In this document: in pieces, positions 7,948-15,996 of the stretch
How the letters are laid out: each line of letters starts with the position of its first letter
Position numbering within the stretch: the first letter of the stretch is position 1
Virus record (IMG/VR): IMGVR_UViG_3300003322_000571
Location: 186,001-250,000 of that record
Source of the DNA: a virus
Reading direction: 5' to 3' (one strand)
DNA length: 64,000 nucleotides
The notes under the pieces: generated by a model
What the model saw: only the letters and a program-made list of their open reading frames with translations
The model's database searches: none
Told to the model about the DNA's origin: nothing
Made by a program: the position numbers and the translations under genes

Positions 7948-8540
7948 GGATTTTGCAAATCTTCAGTGGTTGTTGTGTACAGACCCAGATGGCGCAGCTG
8001 CGCTTCTCTCCATGTAGATGGAGCTTGTTGTCCTGTAAACACATCGGTATATGCTTGCTTCATTTGTGAAGCGCACAATTGCGGCGGAACTTTACCAACA
8101 CCAGTACCTAAGCCTGTGATAATGATACTCTTAAATTCCTTCTTGCGCATCTGCAAGAAAGCAGCGCGAGCCGCTAGGTAAGGATTGATCGTATTTGGTC
8201 CAAGAACCATCGGAACACGCATAGTTGGTGCCACGATTAGATATGGCCATAATTGATGATTTGTTAGTTGTGTAAATGCTTGTCCAACTAACAGTTCACC
8301 GTCATAGATGTCATTAATTACGCGCTTCACGTCGCGTTCGACGCTCTCCCCTAGCACTGAGGTTAGCAAATAATCAAAACCGCCATCCATAAATCCGTAG
8401 CTATTGGCTGGACTGACGATTGCTGTAGCTGAAACGGAAAATGCCGATTCAATGATTTTTATCTCAGGACAATCGCTGAACTGTTCAGCCCAGGCGTCGC
8501 GCAAGAGAGGCGACGTATCTGCTAAGAAGACTGTTCTCAT
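7944..8540 (-). CDS. Macro-domain protein (ADP-ribose binding or processing)
   Basis: 198 residues. Macro domains bind or hydrolyse ADP-ribose and related NAD derivatives. The signature AIVSPANSYGFMDGGFD (40-56) corresponds to the AxVNxANxxxxxGGGVD loop, and ITGLGTGVGKVPP (141-153) to the glycine-rich phosphate loop. The first Asn of the usual VNAAN motif is Ser here. Start and stop both overlap neighbours by 4 nt (ATGA), so translation is coupled to SOD upstream and to the AT-hook protein downstream. Plausible roles are reversal of ADP-ribosylation or removal of NAD-derived defence signals; both are inference. Confidence 0.8.
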   Translation of the reverse strand: MRTVFLADTSPLLRDAWAEQFSDCPEIKIIESAFSVSATAIVSPANSYGFMDGGFDYLLTSVLGESVERDVKRVINDIYDGELLVGQAFTQLTNHQLWPYLIVAPTMRVPMVLGPNTINPYLAARAAFLQMRKKEFKSIIITGLGTGVGKVPPQLCASQMKQAYTDVFTGQQAPSTWREAQLRHLGLYTTTTEDLQNP

Positions 8541-9151
8541 TGTGCTTTCTCAAAACGCTGATTAACAACTTCCCAGTTGATAATATCGAAGATTTGCTGA
8601 ACGTATGTCTTACGATCTGCAGCATATTGCTCGTCGTACAGGTAAGCATGTTCCCACACATCGATCGTCAAGATAGGGACATCTCCCGATTCAGAAAGAG
8701 GATTACGTGCATTAGGAGTCGTCTTAATCTTCAGATTGCTACCGTTCCAAATCAACCACGCCCAACCTGAACCGAATTGATCGACTGCTTTTTCTACAAA
8801 CTGCTTCTTGAATGTTTCAAACGATCCAAAAGCATCGTTGACTTCAGCTAGAATCGCTTCAGACGGTTTTCCAGATTGATTCTTAGGGCAGAGTGATTCA
8901 AAGTAAAAGACATGATTCCAAGCCTGTGCTGCGTTGTTGAACAGTTTCGAGTCCAACTTCATAATCATGTCGCGTGTGAGCAAGTCCGACAACTCAGTGA
9001 ACTTCTCGTATACTGTTCCCTTGATCAACTTGTTTGTTACATCAAAGTACTTTGCCATATGCTTGGAATAATGCAAGTCAACTTGTCGCTTTGACAAAAT
9101 TGGCTCTAGCGCATCGAGTGCATACGGAAGTTTTGGTTGTTCAAAAGCCAT
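8537..9151 (-). CDS. sodB: Superoxide dismutase, Fe type
   Basis: 204 residues, normal full length for the Fe/Mn family, which converts superoxide to oxygen and hydrogen peroxide. All four metal ligands are present: His27, His80 (in AWNH), Asp164 and His168 (in DVWEHAY). The active-site His31 and Tyr35 are also there, and Gln76 in NNAAQAWNH is the placement typical of Fe enzymes rather than Mn. FGSGWAWL (126-133) is intact. There is no signal peptide, so it acts in the cytoplasm. GGAGAACAAC precedes the ATG and a late promoter core (9169-9176) lies 18 nt further up. It heads the SOD/macro/AT-hook operon. The family call is very secure. Confidence 0.95.
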   Translation of the reverse strand: MAFEQPKLPYALDALEPILSKRQVDLHYSKHMAKYFDVTNKLIKGTVYEKFTELSDLLTRDMIMKLDSKLFNNAAQAWNHVFYFESLCPKNQSGKPSEAILAEVNDAFGSFETFKKQFVEKAVDQFGSGWAWLIWNGSNLKIKTTPNARNPLSESGDVPILTIDVWEHAYLYDEQYAADRKTYVQQIFDIINWEVVNQRFEKAQ

Positions 9152-9168
9152 GTTGTTCTCCTTTGCGG

Positions 9169-9176
9169 TATTTACA
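9169..9176 (-). promoter_or_regulatory. Late-type promoter for the SOD operon (TGTAAATA)
   Basis: One change from TATAAATA, 18 nt before the SOD start, in the 96-nt divergent region. No sigma70 pair was found here, so the operon is probably expressed late. Confidence 0.5.
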
Positions 9177-9220
9177 TCGCATTTTTACGCTGGTACCAAT
9201 ACTCCCGCTAGGGTGACCTC

Positions 9221-9228
9221 TATAAATA
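9221..9228 (+). promoter_or_regulatory. T4-type late promoter, exact TATAAATA
   Basis: Perfect match to the T4 late consensus, 20 nt before the ATG at 9248 with AGGAGA between. Divergent to the SOD operon promoter. Confidence 0.8.
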
Positions 9229-9247
9229 GCACCACATAGGAGAACAT

Positions 9248-9763
9248 ATGACCGTCAAAAAAGCGTCCGCTAAGCCAACTGCAACGAAACCACGCCTAGT
9301 AGCGGCGGAGCCTAAGAAGGCCGCTGTTCCTTTGATTATTGAATCACACCCGAAGGATTACACCGGATTTCCATTCATTACACTAATCCAGTACCGCAAA
9401 CAACCGATGCTTGCGATTATTGACAATGCAGATGAGGAAATCATTCGTGCGTTTGTTTTGGACCTTTGCGGCCCGGAGCACGTCGATGAAGAGATGGTAA
9501 TCCACGCCGCTGCGGATTGGTATGCGAATAACAAGGGTAATTATCCGTTGTCTATCGAGTTTTCGCGACGTGGAATGACGTCAATTACGTCGAAGATTTA
9601 CCGTGCGTTGAACATTGAGTTCGTATCACGTGTAATCGGTCCTGTGCCAAAGTACCCTCTGACAACAGTTAAAAGTATTAAGAGGCGCCGTCGTAAACCA
9701 ATCCCGAGTGGAGTTGAAATCCACGGCACCAATGTTGTATCACTTGAGCAACTGTTTAAGTAA
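9248..9763 (+). CDS. Unknown basic protein
   Basis: 171 residues. A Lys/Ala/Pro-rich N-terminus (1-27) resembles a flexible nucleic-acid-binding tail. The middle (about 38-125) is an alpha/beta domain, and a strongly basic patch IKRRRRK lies near residue 146. It is preceded by an exact late promoter and AGGAGA, and converges with the next leftward gene, their ends overlapping by 24 nt. Virion DNA-binding or head-associated functions are possible, but no family is recognised. Confidence 0.6.
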   Translation: MTVKKASAKPTATKPRLVAAEPKKAAVPLIIESHPKDYTGFPFITLIQYRKQPMLAIIDNADEEIIRAFVLDLCGPEHVDEEMVIHAAADWYANNKGNYPLSIEFSRRGMTSITSKIYRALNIEFVSRVIGPVPKYPLTTVKSIKRRRRKPIPSGVEIHGTNVVSLEQLFK

Positions 9764-10201
9764 TTCAAGCCCTTCACCGTAACGCATTTCAGGCTGGCGT
9801 GCAGGTGCAGCCTGAGCTGGGTCTTGCGGTGGGACGTCAACACCGCTGAGATCATCAGGGTCGTCTGACGGTTGATCTTGAGCTTGGTCTGTGTCGGGAC
9901 GACCATCAGGACCTGTGTAAGCAAGCATTTGCCCCATCTTTGTCAACTCGCCGTTGTCATCAATGATGTTTTCATCAACGGCAACTTGCGCTCCGCGATC
10001 TGTCAGCGATGCTTCGCCATTACTGACCATGATTAGTCCAAGTTTCATCAACATATCACGAGCTGCAACCATGTTCTGGCTATCAGAGATTTGTTGAGCA
10101 GCAACTGTTGATGTAGGGGAAGCGGCAATTTTAGCGAGGACTCGCTTTTGATTATCCGTAGGATGTACGGAGTTCATGATTTGAACTTCTTGTAGGCGCA
10201 T
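9740..10201 (-). CDS. Winged-helix-like unknown protein
   Basis: 153 residues. Residues 10-75 (from SVHPTDNQKRVLAKI to the ASLTDRG hairpin) look like a winged-helix/MarR-type domain: three helices followed by a small wing with a conserved-looking GLI...LTDRG pattern. A Pro/Asp/Gln-rich linker (95-135) and a short helix follow. The start at 10201 has GGAGAC upstream and an exact TATAAATA late promoter 20 nt further. It could be a transcription-related DNA-binding protein or a structural protein with such a fold; the domain call is tentative. Confidence 0.55.
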   Translation of the reverse strand: MRLQEVQIMNSVHPTDNQKRVLAKIAASPTSTVAAQQISDSQNMVAARDMLMKLGLIMVSNGEASLTDRGAQVAVDENIIDDNGELTKMGQMLAYTGPDGRPDTDQAQDQPSDDPDDLSGVDVPPQDPAQAAPARQPEMRYGEGLELLKQLLK

Positions 10202-10220
10202 ATTTGTCTCCTTAGCACGC

Positions 10221-10228
10221 TATTTATA
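10221..10228 (-). promoter_or_regulatory. T4-type late promoter, exact TATAAATA
   Basis: Minus-strand TATAAATA, 20 nt before the winged-helix-like gene and just after the stop of the polymerase C-half gene. Confidence 0.75.
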
Positions 10229-10799
10229 TCACGTCAGCAGCGATCAAATGCAATTGAAGAACGATAGTCAAAGCATATGAAATAGCGTGAGACTTCTTGT
10301 AGTACGGCGTATCAACCTTCTGATACAACTCTTTTCTCAATGCCGACCGATCAGAACTTGCAATGTACCGATCGATCAAGTACCGCTTACCGGGCCGAAT
10401 CAATGCAATACAATCAGCGAGCTCTTCGACAGACTGTGGTCGAATGCGTTGCAGCATTTCAGCGTGCTTACTTAGTTGGAACAACTTCTTAACGACATTT
10501 TCGTCTAACAGCAGATCCCACTTCGGAGGATGTTTGATCAGTTGACGGATTTCCTCCTTCGACTCAAACATGTCAAGGACACTCAAGTGAAGAAAGTCGA
10601 TCTTGAAGTACCCCAACACTTCTGCCTCTTCATAGGGAATCGCCGCGAAACCTGTGACAGGATCAACGGGAATATCTTGAAAGTAGTGGCCACAATTGTG
10701 TTTGATCAGTTCACCGTTTCTTACTTGAGACGCAGCGACAGCTTCACGCATAATCTTGCGTGGATCAAACTTAGTAGGGAAGTCGATGTCAATATCCAT
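10224..10799 (-). CDS. C-terminal half of a split, minimal Pol III alpha (C-family) DNA polymerase
   Basis: 191 residues. The start MDIDIDF matches the PDxDxDF motif of bacterial DnaE, placing the two catalytic Asp at residues 4 and 6. GYFKIDFLHLSVLD (63-76) matches the GLVKFDFLGL block, with Asp68 as the third catalytic carboxylate. ELADCIALIRPG (126-137) matches the later ALYRPG block and KKSHAISYAL (168-177) the NKSHAAAYA block. PHP, tau-binding and OB parts are missing and inter-motif spacing is greatly shortened. An in-frame stop lies three codons upstream, there is no ribosome-binding site, and a TATAAT box ends only 5 nt before the ATG, implying a leaderless mRNA. The other half is at 21845-22408. 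Confidence 0.75.
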   Translation of the reverse strand: MDIDIDFPTKFDPRKIMREAVAASQVRNGELIKHNCGHYFQDIPVDPVTGFAAIPYEEAEVLGYFKIDFLHLSVLDMFESKEEIRQLIKHPPKWDLLLDENVVKKLFQLSKHAEMLQRIRPQSVEELADCIALIRPGKRYLIDRYIASSDRSALRKELYQKVDTPYYKKSHAISYALTIVLQLHLIAADVI

Positions 10800-10834
10800 G
10801 CAGCATTATACGCTGCAACAGATCAACGGATCAA
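10800..10834 (-). promoter_or_regulatory. Sigma70-like promoter with the -10 inside an inverted repeat, before the polymerase C-half
   Basis: -35 TTGATC (10829-10834), 18-nt spacer, -10 TATAAT (10805-10810). The -10 is flanked by the 5-bp repeat GCAGC/GCTGC (10800-10804, 10812-10816). The expected start point is at or within a few nt of the ATG (10799). The gp44 promoter has the identical hexamers and spacing. Confidence 0.65.
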
Positions 10835-11808
10835 GAAGGGAAACGCCACGAACTTATGTCTCGCAGTATAACATTCGTTGTTGTTTGACGAAGCTGGATA
10901 GCAAACCCTTGTTCACCAAGCGTTCCATCGTTTTGTACGATAATGTCGATTCGGTTAAATCCCTGTCGCAACGTAAAATTGTTCGTTTGATACGTTGTTG
11001 TATAGCCCATCGTTGTGCCAGCTGTCACAGCAACACCGTTAACTACCAGTGATGTCAGGTTGTTGTCAGTACAACCGTACAAATGAGCTGTGATATCAGC
11101 ACCCGTCTCGTTGTAGTACGTATTGAAGTAAGAATAATTGCCAATCGGTTGAGCACCTATAGTACTTGAATACCAGGTTTCACCCATTGCAGCAGTATAT
11201 TCTGGTGTACGACTGTACGGAAGAACGAGCGTTGAGCGATTAACATCGAATACTTTCACCCACGTACCGGCATTATTGACCCACTTTTGTTTGATATTAC
11301 GCCACGTACCGGTATTATCCTGTTGATAAATGACAGAGGGATTACCCCACGTACCGTATGTGTCATATACCCATGTGCGAGGTGTTGTAGTATCGTAAAT
11401 GATATCGCCAGCTAACCCAGGTCCAGTTGGAATGGCGGTCGAAGATGTGAACGTGATGTTACCTACACGTACTTGATTCCAAGCACTCCATGATGATTGA
11501 GAACTTGTATCATCATTGGTGCGAATATACATTGATGTTGGACGTTGTTCTTCTGCATTCCAACTGAATGCAATCTGCATGCTACGTTGACCGACCCCGC
11601 TTGATACGATACCACAAAAATAGTCTCCGGGGAAATCCGTACTATCATACGCATCGTACCCGACAAGACTATCAGAACGGAATTCTTGCGGTCCAGGCGA
11701 CGGAACGCCAACCGTAAAGTTCCTGAAGTCGTCAATCAGGATTCTCGGTTCCGACGAGGAGTCATTAGTAGTAACAAGCTGTTTGGCTTGGATCTTTGGC
11801 TGTGACAT
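10831..11808 (-). CDS. Putative tail-fibre or adhesin protein, paralogous N-terminus
   Basis: 325 residues. Residues 1-140 are clearly related to the whole of the next upstream gene (11808-12236): both share the MxQxKIxxxQ start, the SPGPxxFRSxSLxGxDAYxSTDFPG segment and the NDDT...WSAW ending. After this come GTWxNxxxxW(Y/V)-type repeats and a beta-rich C-terminus (YNETGADITAHLYG, FNRIDIIVQNDGT) resembling carbohydrate-binding jelly rolls. Its ATG overlaps the upstream stop (TGATG), so the two are co-translated. Probably a virion surface protein; receptor binding is inferred. Confidence 0.6.
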   Translation of the reverse strand: MSQPKIQAKQLVTTNDSSSEPRILIDDFRNFTVGVPSPGPQEFRSDSLVGYDAYDSTDFPGDYFCGIVSSGVGQRSMQIAFSWNAEEQRPTSMYIRTNDDTSSQSSWSAWNQVRVGNITFTSSTAIPTGPGLAGDIIYDTTTPRTWVYDTYGTWGNPSVIYQQDNTGTWRNIKQKWVNNAGTWVKVFDVNRSTLVLPYSRTPEYTAAMGETWYSSTIGAQPIGNYSYFNTYYNETGADITAHLYGCTDNNLTSLVVNGVAVTAGTTMGYTTTYQTNNFTLRQGFNRIDIIVQNDGTLGEQGFAIQLRQTTTNVILRDISSWRFPS

Positions 11809-12236
11809 CAGTATACGTAGACAGTATCGCCTGGACGGCCGCCCGTTGGAGTAGCCGTAGATGTTGTAAAAGTAGTCGAACCTACTTGGACGTTAGCCCA
11901 TGCAGACCACGCAGTAGGATCGGTGGTGTCGTCATTGACACGGAAAATCATTTGAGTAGGCGCTGCTTCTTCCGTGTCCCAATTGATAGCAAGTTGGGCA
12001 CTGCGAACAGTGCCCGGACCGACTACAGAAAAACCCGTCCAGCAAGGACCAGGAAAGTCCGTACTACTATATGCATCGAATCCACTGAGACTATTTGAGC
12101 GGAATGCATTCGGACCTGGTGATACTTCCCCAGGTGTGAAAATCTTAAATTCGTCTACAGCAATGCGTGGATCACTGCCAACGATAGGGTCGTTAACAGT
12201 GTACACTTGACTCGTTCGAATCTTTGACTGTGCCAT
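11808..12236 (-). CDS. Short paralogue of the adjacent fibre protein
   Basis: 142 residues, about the length of the N-terminal module of its downstream neighbour and aligning with it from end to end. It ends shortly after the ATPTGGRPGDTVY segment that, in the neighbour, continues into the receptor-type region. It may be a true short protein, or the remnant of a duplicated fibre gene that lost its tip. The stop overlaps the next start by one nt. The start MAQSKIRTSQV is preceded by AAGGTAACAT. Confidence 0.55.
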   Translation of the reverse strand: MAQSKIRTSQVYTVNDPIVGSDPRIAVDEFKIFTPGEVSPGPNAFRSNSLSGFDAYSSTDFPGPCWTGFSVVGPGTVRSAQLAINWDTEEAAPTQMIFRVNDDTTDPTAWSAWANVQVGSTTFTTSTATPTGGRPGDTVYVY

Positions 12237-12244
12237 ATGTTACC

Positions 12245-14107
12245 TTATAGACCAACAAATGCATTCAAGTGTGGTTGGCAGATAATTGTGACCATGTCAC
12301 TAGACGTAGGTGCAGCTACAAACGTTACTTGGTTAGACATTGAACCCACAGCACCAACTTCTTGGTAACCACCAGTAAATGTCGATGATCCGTTCGAAAT
12401 TACTGCATCGTAGCTTGTCAAAGTCGTTAACAAACTCGTACCAGATGATGGTGGAGCGAATGCAACAGACATACCCGCACCAACTCCTGTTGTTGCAACG
12501 GCAACGCGGTTATTGTCAAGGTATGCGATTGCAGGAACAGAACCAGATGTGAACGCACCGTTCAACAAGGCAACAAAACCATCGTATGTTACGCCACCTG
12601 CTGGTACGGTGATCGCAAAGTCAGTATACAATGTACCGTTGACCGTCAAGTTCATTGTGTATGTGCCGGCTGTCGTCAAGAAAGTTGCTGGACCAGACAG
12701 TAGGAACGGGAACGCAAAATTACCTTCGGCGTGACGTGAAAGTACTTGCAACACACCGTTCAAGAACACTGTAAGTTTGTTTGAGCCAACTTTGTACACA
12801 AAAGGAACTGTAATCGTTGGAGCACCTGCTCCAACGTTTTCATAACGCTGTGCATTGTTGAGCAACGTGCTTACGCCAGTATCAAGTGCAGTAACTGCAC
12901 GCTGATCGGACATGTTAGGGTATGAACCGTCTGCGAATGCAACTTGACTAAGGTAGTTACCTTGAGCACCGGAAATAGCAACAGACACGTCTGACGCTAC
13001 GTGTTGGTGAACAAACGGTGCAGCAGAACCTGTCAGTGTGACTGTTGAACCATCCTGACGATTCAGTGTGACAGCACCGTCAATCGTACTGATGTTACCA
13101 CTAACGATCGTTCCTGTAGATCCACCACTCGTCACAGCATCATCAACATATTGTTTAGACGCTGCTTGATCTTGGTTGATAGGATATCCAACATTGTTGA
13201 TATATCCATTGCCCATATCAAGTGAACCACCGCCAGAAACTGTTACTGTTGTAGCAAGAATACTTACTGGACTCGTGAAGATCGATGGACCGTTAGCTTG
13301 CAAGCTGCTTGAGAAGACTACTGGTCCTGAAGCAGTCAAGCCTGCAACGGTCGATGCTCCTGTTACAGTCAAAGTACCATCAACAGTTGTGTTCTTCAGA
13401 GAAGAAGCACCATTAATAGTCAATGTGCCGGACGCACTGATGTTGCCGCTTTGTAGTGTCAAATTGCCGGATGAGATCGTCAAAGGACCCGTCAGCGTAC
13501 CGCCGGATAGTGGCAGGTAATTGTTACCCACGCCAGCTTCTACATCAGCGATCTGAGCATCAACATAAGCCTTTGAGGCTGCAGCAGTAGCACCAACAGG
13601 TACTGCTGGTAGCCCTAGTACTTGACCACCACCGGTAAACGTAAGGTCTGCTCCCGATGCCATCGAGTCACCGGAAATATTGACGTAACGTGATTCAGCA
13701 AAACCAAAGTTCAATGCGTCAGTTGCAGCCGTAGGGTTGCCAAGATTAATGATCTTGAACCCGTTCATATCCAGGTCGCTTGATGTAGGACCTGAATTGA
13801 TCGCGTTCCATGTTGTGCCGTCGTATACGCTTAGTGTATCCGTTGTGTCATTATACCACAACTGACCTTGAATTGGATATGCTGGAGGTGTTCCGTTAGC
13901 AAAGTTCTCCAGCATATAGACGAAGTCTTGCCACACTGGTTGACCGTAGAATACACGTGTTCTACCAAGGATCTGCAGTGTAGTGTTGGCGGAAACCGCA
14001 TCGGGCATCAACGCTGGTCCGTTAGGAGTGGCAGGACCGTTTGTCCCACCCTCTACGACAACGAATGATGGCTTCGCTGGGTTTGTAAAACGAAGAGTAT
14101 AGTTCAT
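12245..14107 (-). CDS. Tail-fibre protein
   Basis: 620 residues. The N-terminus (MNYTLRFTNPAKPSF ... TTLQILGRTRVFYGQPVWQDFVYMLENFA ... GQLWYNDTT) is the connector module found at the start of many T4-like fibre proteins and is shared with the next upstream gene. The middle contains repeated fibre elements: LPLSGGTLTGPLTI, repeats of AxSKxYVDxxI, and hydrophobic TVxGxSTVxG units. The C-terminal 150 residues form a beta-rich domain (VGSNKLTVFLNG) reminiscent of tail-fibre tips. It lies 2 nt after the collar-domain fibre gene and shares its promoter. Confidence 0.7.
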   Translation of the reverse strand: MNYTLRFTNPAKPSFVVVEGGTNGPATPNGPALMPDAVSANTTLQILGRTRVFYGQPVWQDFVYMLENFANGTPPAYPIQGQLWYNDTTDTLSVYDGTTWNAINSGPTSSDLDMNGFKIINLGNPTAATDALNFGFAESRYVNISGDSMASGADLTFTGGGQVLGLPAVPVGATAAASKAYVDAQIADVEAGVGNNYLPLSGGTLTGPLTISSGNLTLQSGNISASGTLTINGASSLKNTTVDGTLTVTGASTVAGLTASGPVVFSSSLQANGPSIFTSPVSILATTVTVSGGGSLDMGNGYINNVGYPINQDQAASKQYVDDAVTSGGSTGTIVSGNISTIDGAVTLNRQDGSTVTLTGSAAPFVHQHVASDVSVAISGAQGNYLSQVAFADGSYPNMSDQRAVTALDTGVSTLLNNAQRYENVGAGAPTITVPFVYKVGSNKLTVFLNGVLQVLSRHAEGNFAFPFLLSGPATFLTTAGTYTMNLTVNGTLYTDFAITVPAGGVTYDGFVALLNGAFTSGSVPAIAYLDNNRVAVATTGVGAGMSVAFAPPSSGTSLLTTLTSYDAVISNGSSTFTGGYQEVGAVGSMSNQVTFVAAPTSSDMVTIICQPHLNAFVGL

Positions 14108-14109
14108 GC

Positions 14110-15936
14110 TTAGTACTTGATAATGAAGCGCATCGACAAGTTAACAGGGCGTGTTTCAGAGCCAATCAAACCAACACGGTTCCAGTTTGCAGCACCGGAG
14201 TTTACACCGTCGGAAGGAATGTCCGCACCGTTGTTTGTGAAGCAATCGTAGTTGTCATTGTCAACACCGTTCATACGGAAACCTTGCAGACCGCCTACCG
14301 TACCGCTACCCCACTGACCAGCAGCCCCGTTGTTAATAGCTTCACGGAGCGCAACGTGTTTGTGAGCTTCAATTTGACCTTGTTGAACCGTACCAAGCGC
14401 ACGGCCAGGATCTGTACCAGCACCGTTAGACCAACCACGTGGGAACATACCACGGAAGTCAGGAACACGGAAAGTTGAAGCCGAACCAGCACCGTATGTT
14501 GTACCAATTGCAGCAAACAAGTTCGCGTATGTACCTGTACGGTTCAAATCCTGTCCTTCGCATTCAACCCAACCAGCTGGAACAGAGTTCACTGGCCACA
14601 TCACGATAGCACCTGTAGGTGTACCACTGTTGGCGGCAATGGCGGCGTCAACGTAAGCCTTGTTTGCTGCGTGAGCTGCCGCAGTTGGCGCATTAGGCAA
14701 CGTTACCTGGCTCGAACCACCGCTCAAAATGATCGAAGAATTTGCAAAGAGAGTGCCAGTTTGTGTCAATGTACCAGCAATCGAAACGTTACCAGAAATT
14801 GGACCACCAACTTTGTCGTACTTCGTACTCAAGTCCGGAACACTACCAGCAACAGCTGTGTCGACATACGCCTTGTTTGCTGCATCACCTGCAACAGTAG
14901 GAGTAGCGACGTTAACAATCTTATTGCCGCTCATGTTAACTTGACCGCTGTATACACCGCCTGTGGAAGTGATACCCGCGGAGAAGTTTGCACCACCGTT
15001 AACTTGCAACGTATTCAGCGTTGTAGATCCAGTAACTGTCAAGTTGCCAGAGATCGTGCCGCCTGACAAAGGCAAATAGTTGGCAACACCGCCTGCAACA
15101 GCACTGTCAACATATGTTTTGTTCGCAGCATCACTACCAACAGTTGCAAGCGCAAGATTCGTTACCTTGAACGAATTCATGTTGATAGGGCCATGAGCTG
15201 CAGGCGCATTGCCACCAATAGCCGGCCCAAGGATATCGTGCCAACGTGCAAGGCCTGAAGCAGCAGTATCAGCTGAGTAGACGCGCAGCACGCCAATAGA
15301 AGGCACGTACCAGAACATACCTGTTTGAGGTGCACTCGGAGGGTTTTCGCCGACGAATGTCGTCGTAGGAACAGACCAAACCGCCGCATTACCGTCACGG
15401 ATGCGGACAACTTGCTCGGGAACAACACCGGAACTGACAGGGTTAAAACCGGTACGCTGTGTGAACGAACGTGGCAACCATGCAGCAGGTTCGTAACGAC
15501 CCAATGAGTAATAGCCCCACAATCCAGTGATTGTTTGGCCGTCATATGTTCCCGTACCGTAGTAGTACTGACCGATTGTAGGTGTTGTTGGCGCTACAGT
15601 TGCAACGTTGCCGTTACCGTTCAACAACTCCCAGTTTGCCGTCGTGAAGTTCCAACGATACCAACCAGCGGACGTTGTACCGGAATTGTGGAAGTAGAGC
15701 TTTGTTTCAACCCAGATTTGGCCGGAAATAGCTGCGCTCGGAGGTGAGGCAGAAGCGAAATTTTCAGACAGACGGAGTAGGTCTTCGTCAACAGCTTCGC
15801 CCCACTCGAGAGCACCTCGACCATACAGGCGGAGCGTGCTGTTCGCAGCGGAACCACCAGGGCCGTTCAGTCCACCGGCAGGGATGGAAAAACTCGGGCG
15901 AAGTGGATCTGAATAGTCAATTTGGTATGCCGACAT
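14110..15936 (-). CDS. Tail fibre with phage tail-collar domain
   Basis: 608 residues. The N-terminal 80 residues form the same connector module as the downstream fibre. Two or three SGGTISGNLTV...AANKAYVDxAV repeats fill the centre. From about residue 440 the sequence follows the tail-collar (gp12-type) domain: GAIVMWPVNSVPAGWVECEG, then FAAIGTTYGAGSASTFRVPD FRG split over a short gap, then an EAHKHV metal-site-like HxH and a beta-rich receptor tip ending in MRFIIKY. It is the likeliest receptor-binding or short-tail-fibre candidate in the cluster. A late promoter core with a following hairpin (15954-15978) lies upstream. Confidence 0.75.
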   Translation of the reverse strand: MSAYQIDYSDPLRPSFSIPAGGLNGPGGSAANSTLRLYGRGALEWGEAVDEDLLRLSENFASASPPSAAISGQIWVETKLYFHNSGTTSAGWYRWNFTTANWELLNGNGNVATVAPTTPTIGQYYYGTGTYDGQTITGLWGYYSLGRYEPAAWLPRSFTQRTGFNPVSSGVVPEQVVRIRDGNAAVWSVPTTTFVGENPPSAPQTGMFWYVPSIGVLRVYSADTAASGLARWHDILGPAIGGNAPAAHGPINMNSFKVTNLALATVGSDAANKTYVDSAVAGGVANYLPLSGGTISGNLTVTGSTTLNTLQVNGGANFSAGITSTGGVYSGQVNMSGNKIVNVATPTVAGDAANKAYVDTAVAGSVPDLSTKYDKVGGPISGNVSIAGTLTQTGTLFANSSIILSGGSSQVTLPNAPTAAAHAANKAYVDAAIAANSGTPTGAIVMWPVNSVPAGWVECEGQDLNRTGTYANLFAAIGTTYGAGSASTFRVPDFRGMFPRGWSNGAGTDPGRALGTVQQGQIEAHKHVALREAINNGAAGQWGSGTVGGLQGFRMNGVDNDNYDCFTNNGADIPSDGVNSGAANWNRVGLIGSETRPVNLSMRFIIKY

Positions 15937-15953
15937 TTGACGTTCCTATAAAC

Positions 15954-15978
15954 AGAGATAGATGTATCTCTATTTATG
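15954..15978 (-). promoter_or_regulatory. T4-type late promoter (CATAAATA) plus hairpin before the fibre cluster
   Basis: The core is at 15971-15978. Directly downstream, AGAGATA and TATCTCT (15954-15960, 15965-15971) form a 7-bp hairpin that would sit at the 5' end of the fibre mRNA. Confidence 0.6.
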
Positions 15979-15996
15979 GAAGTCGACAATGCCTGC

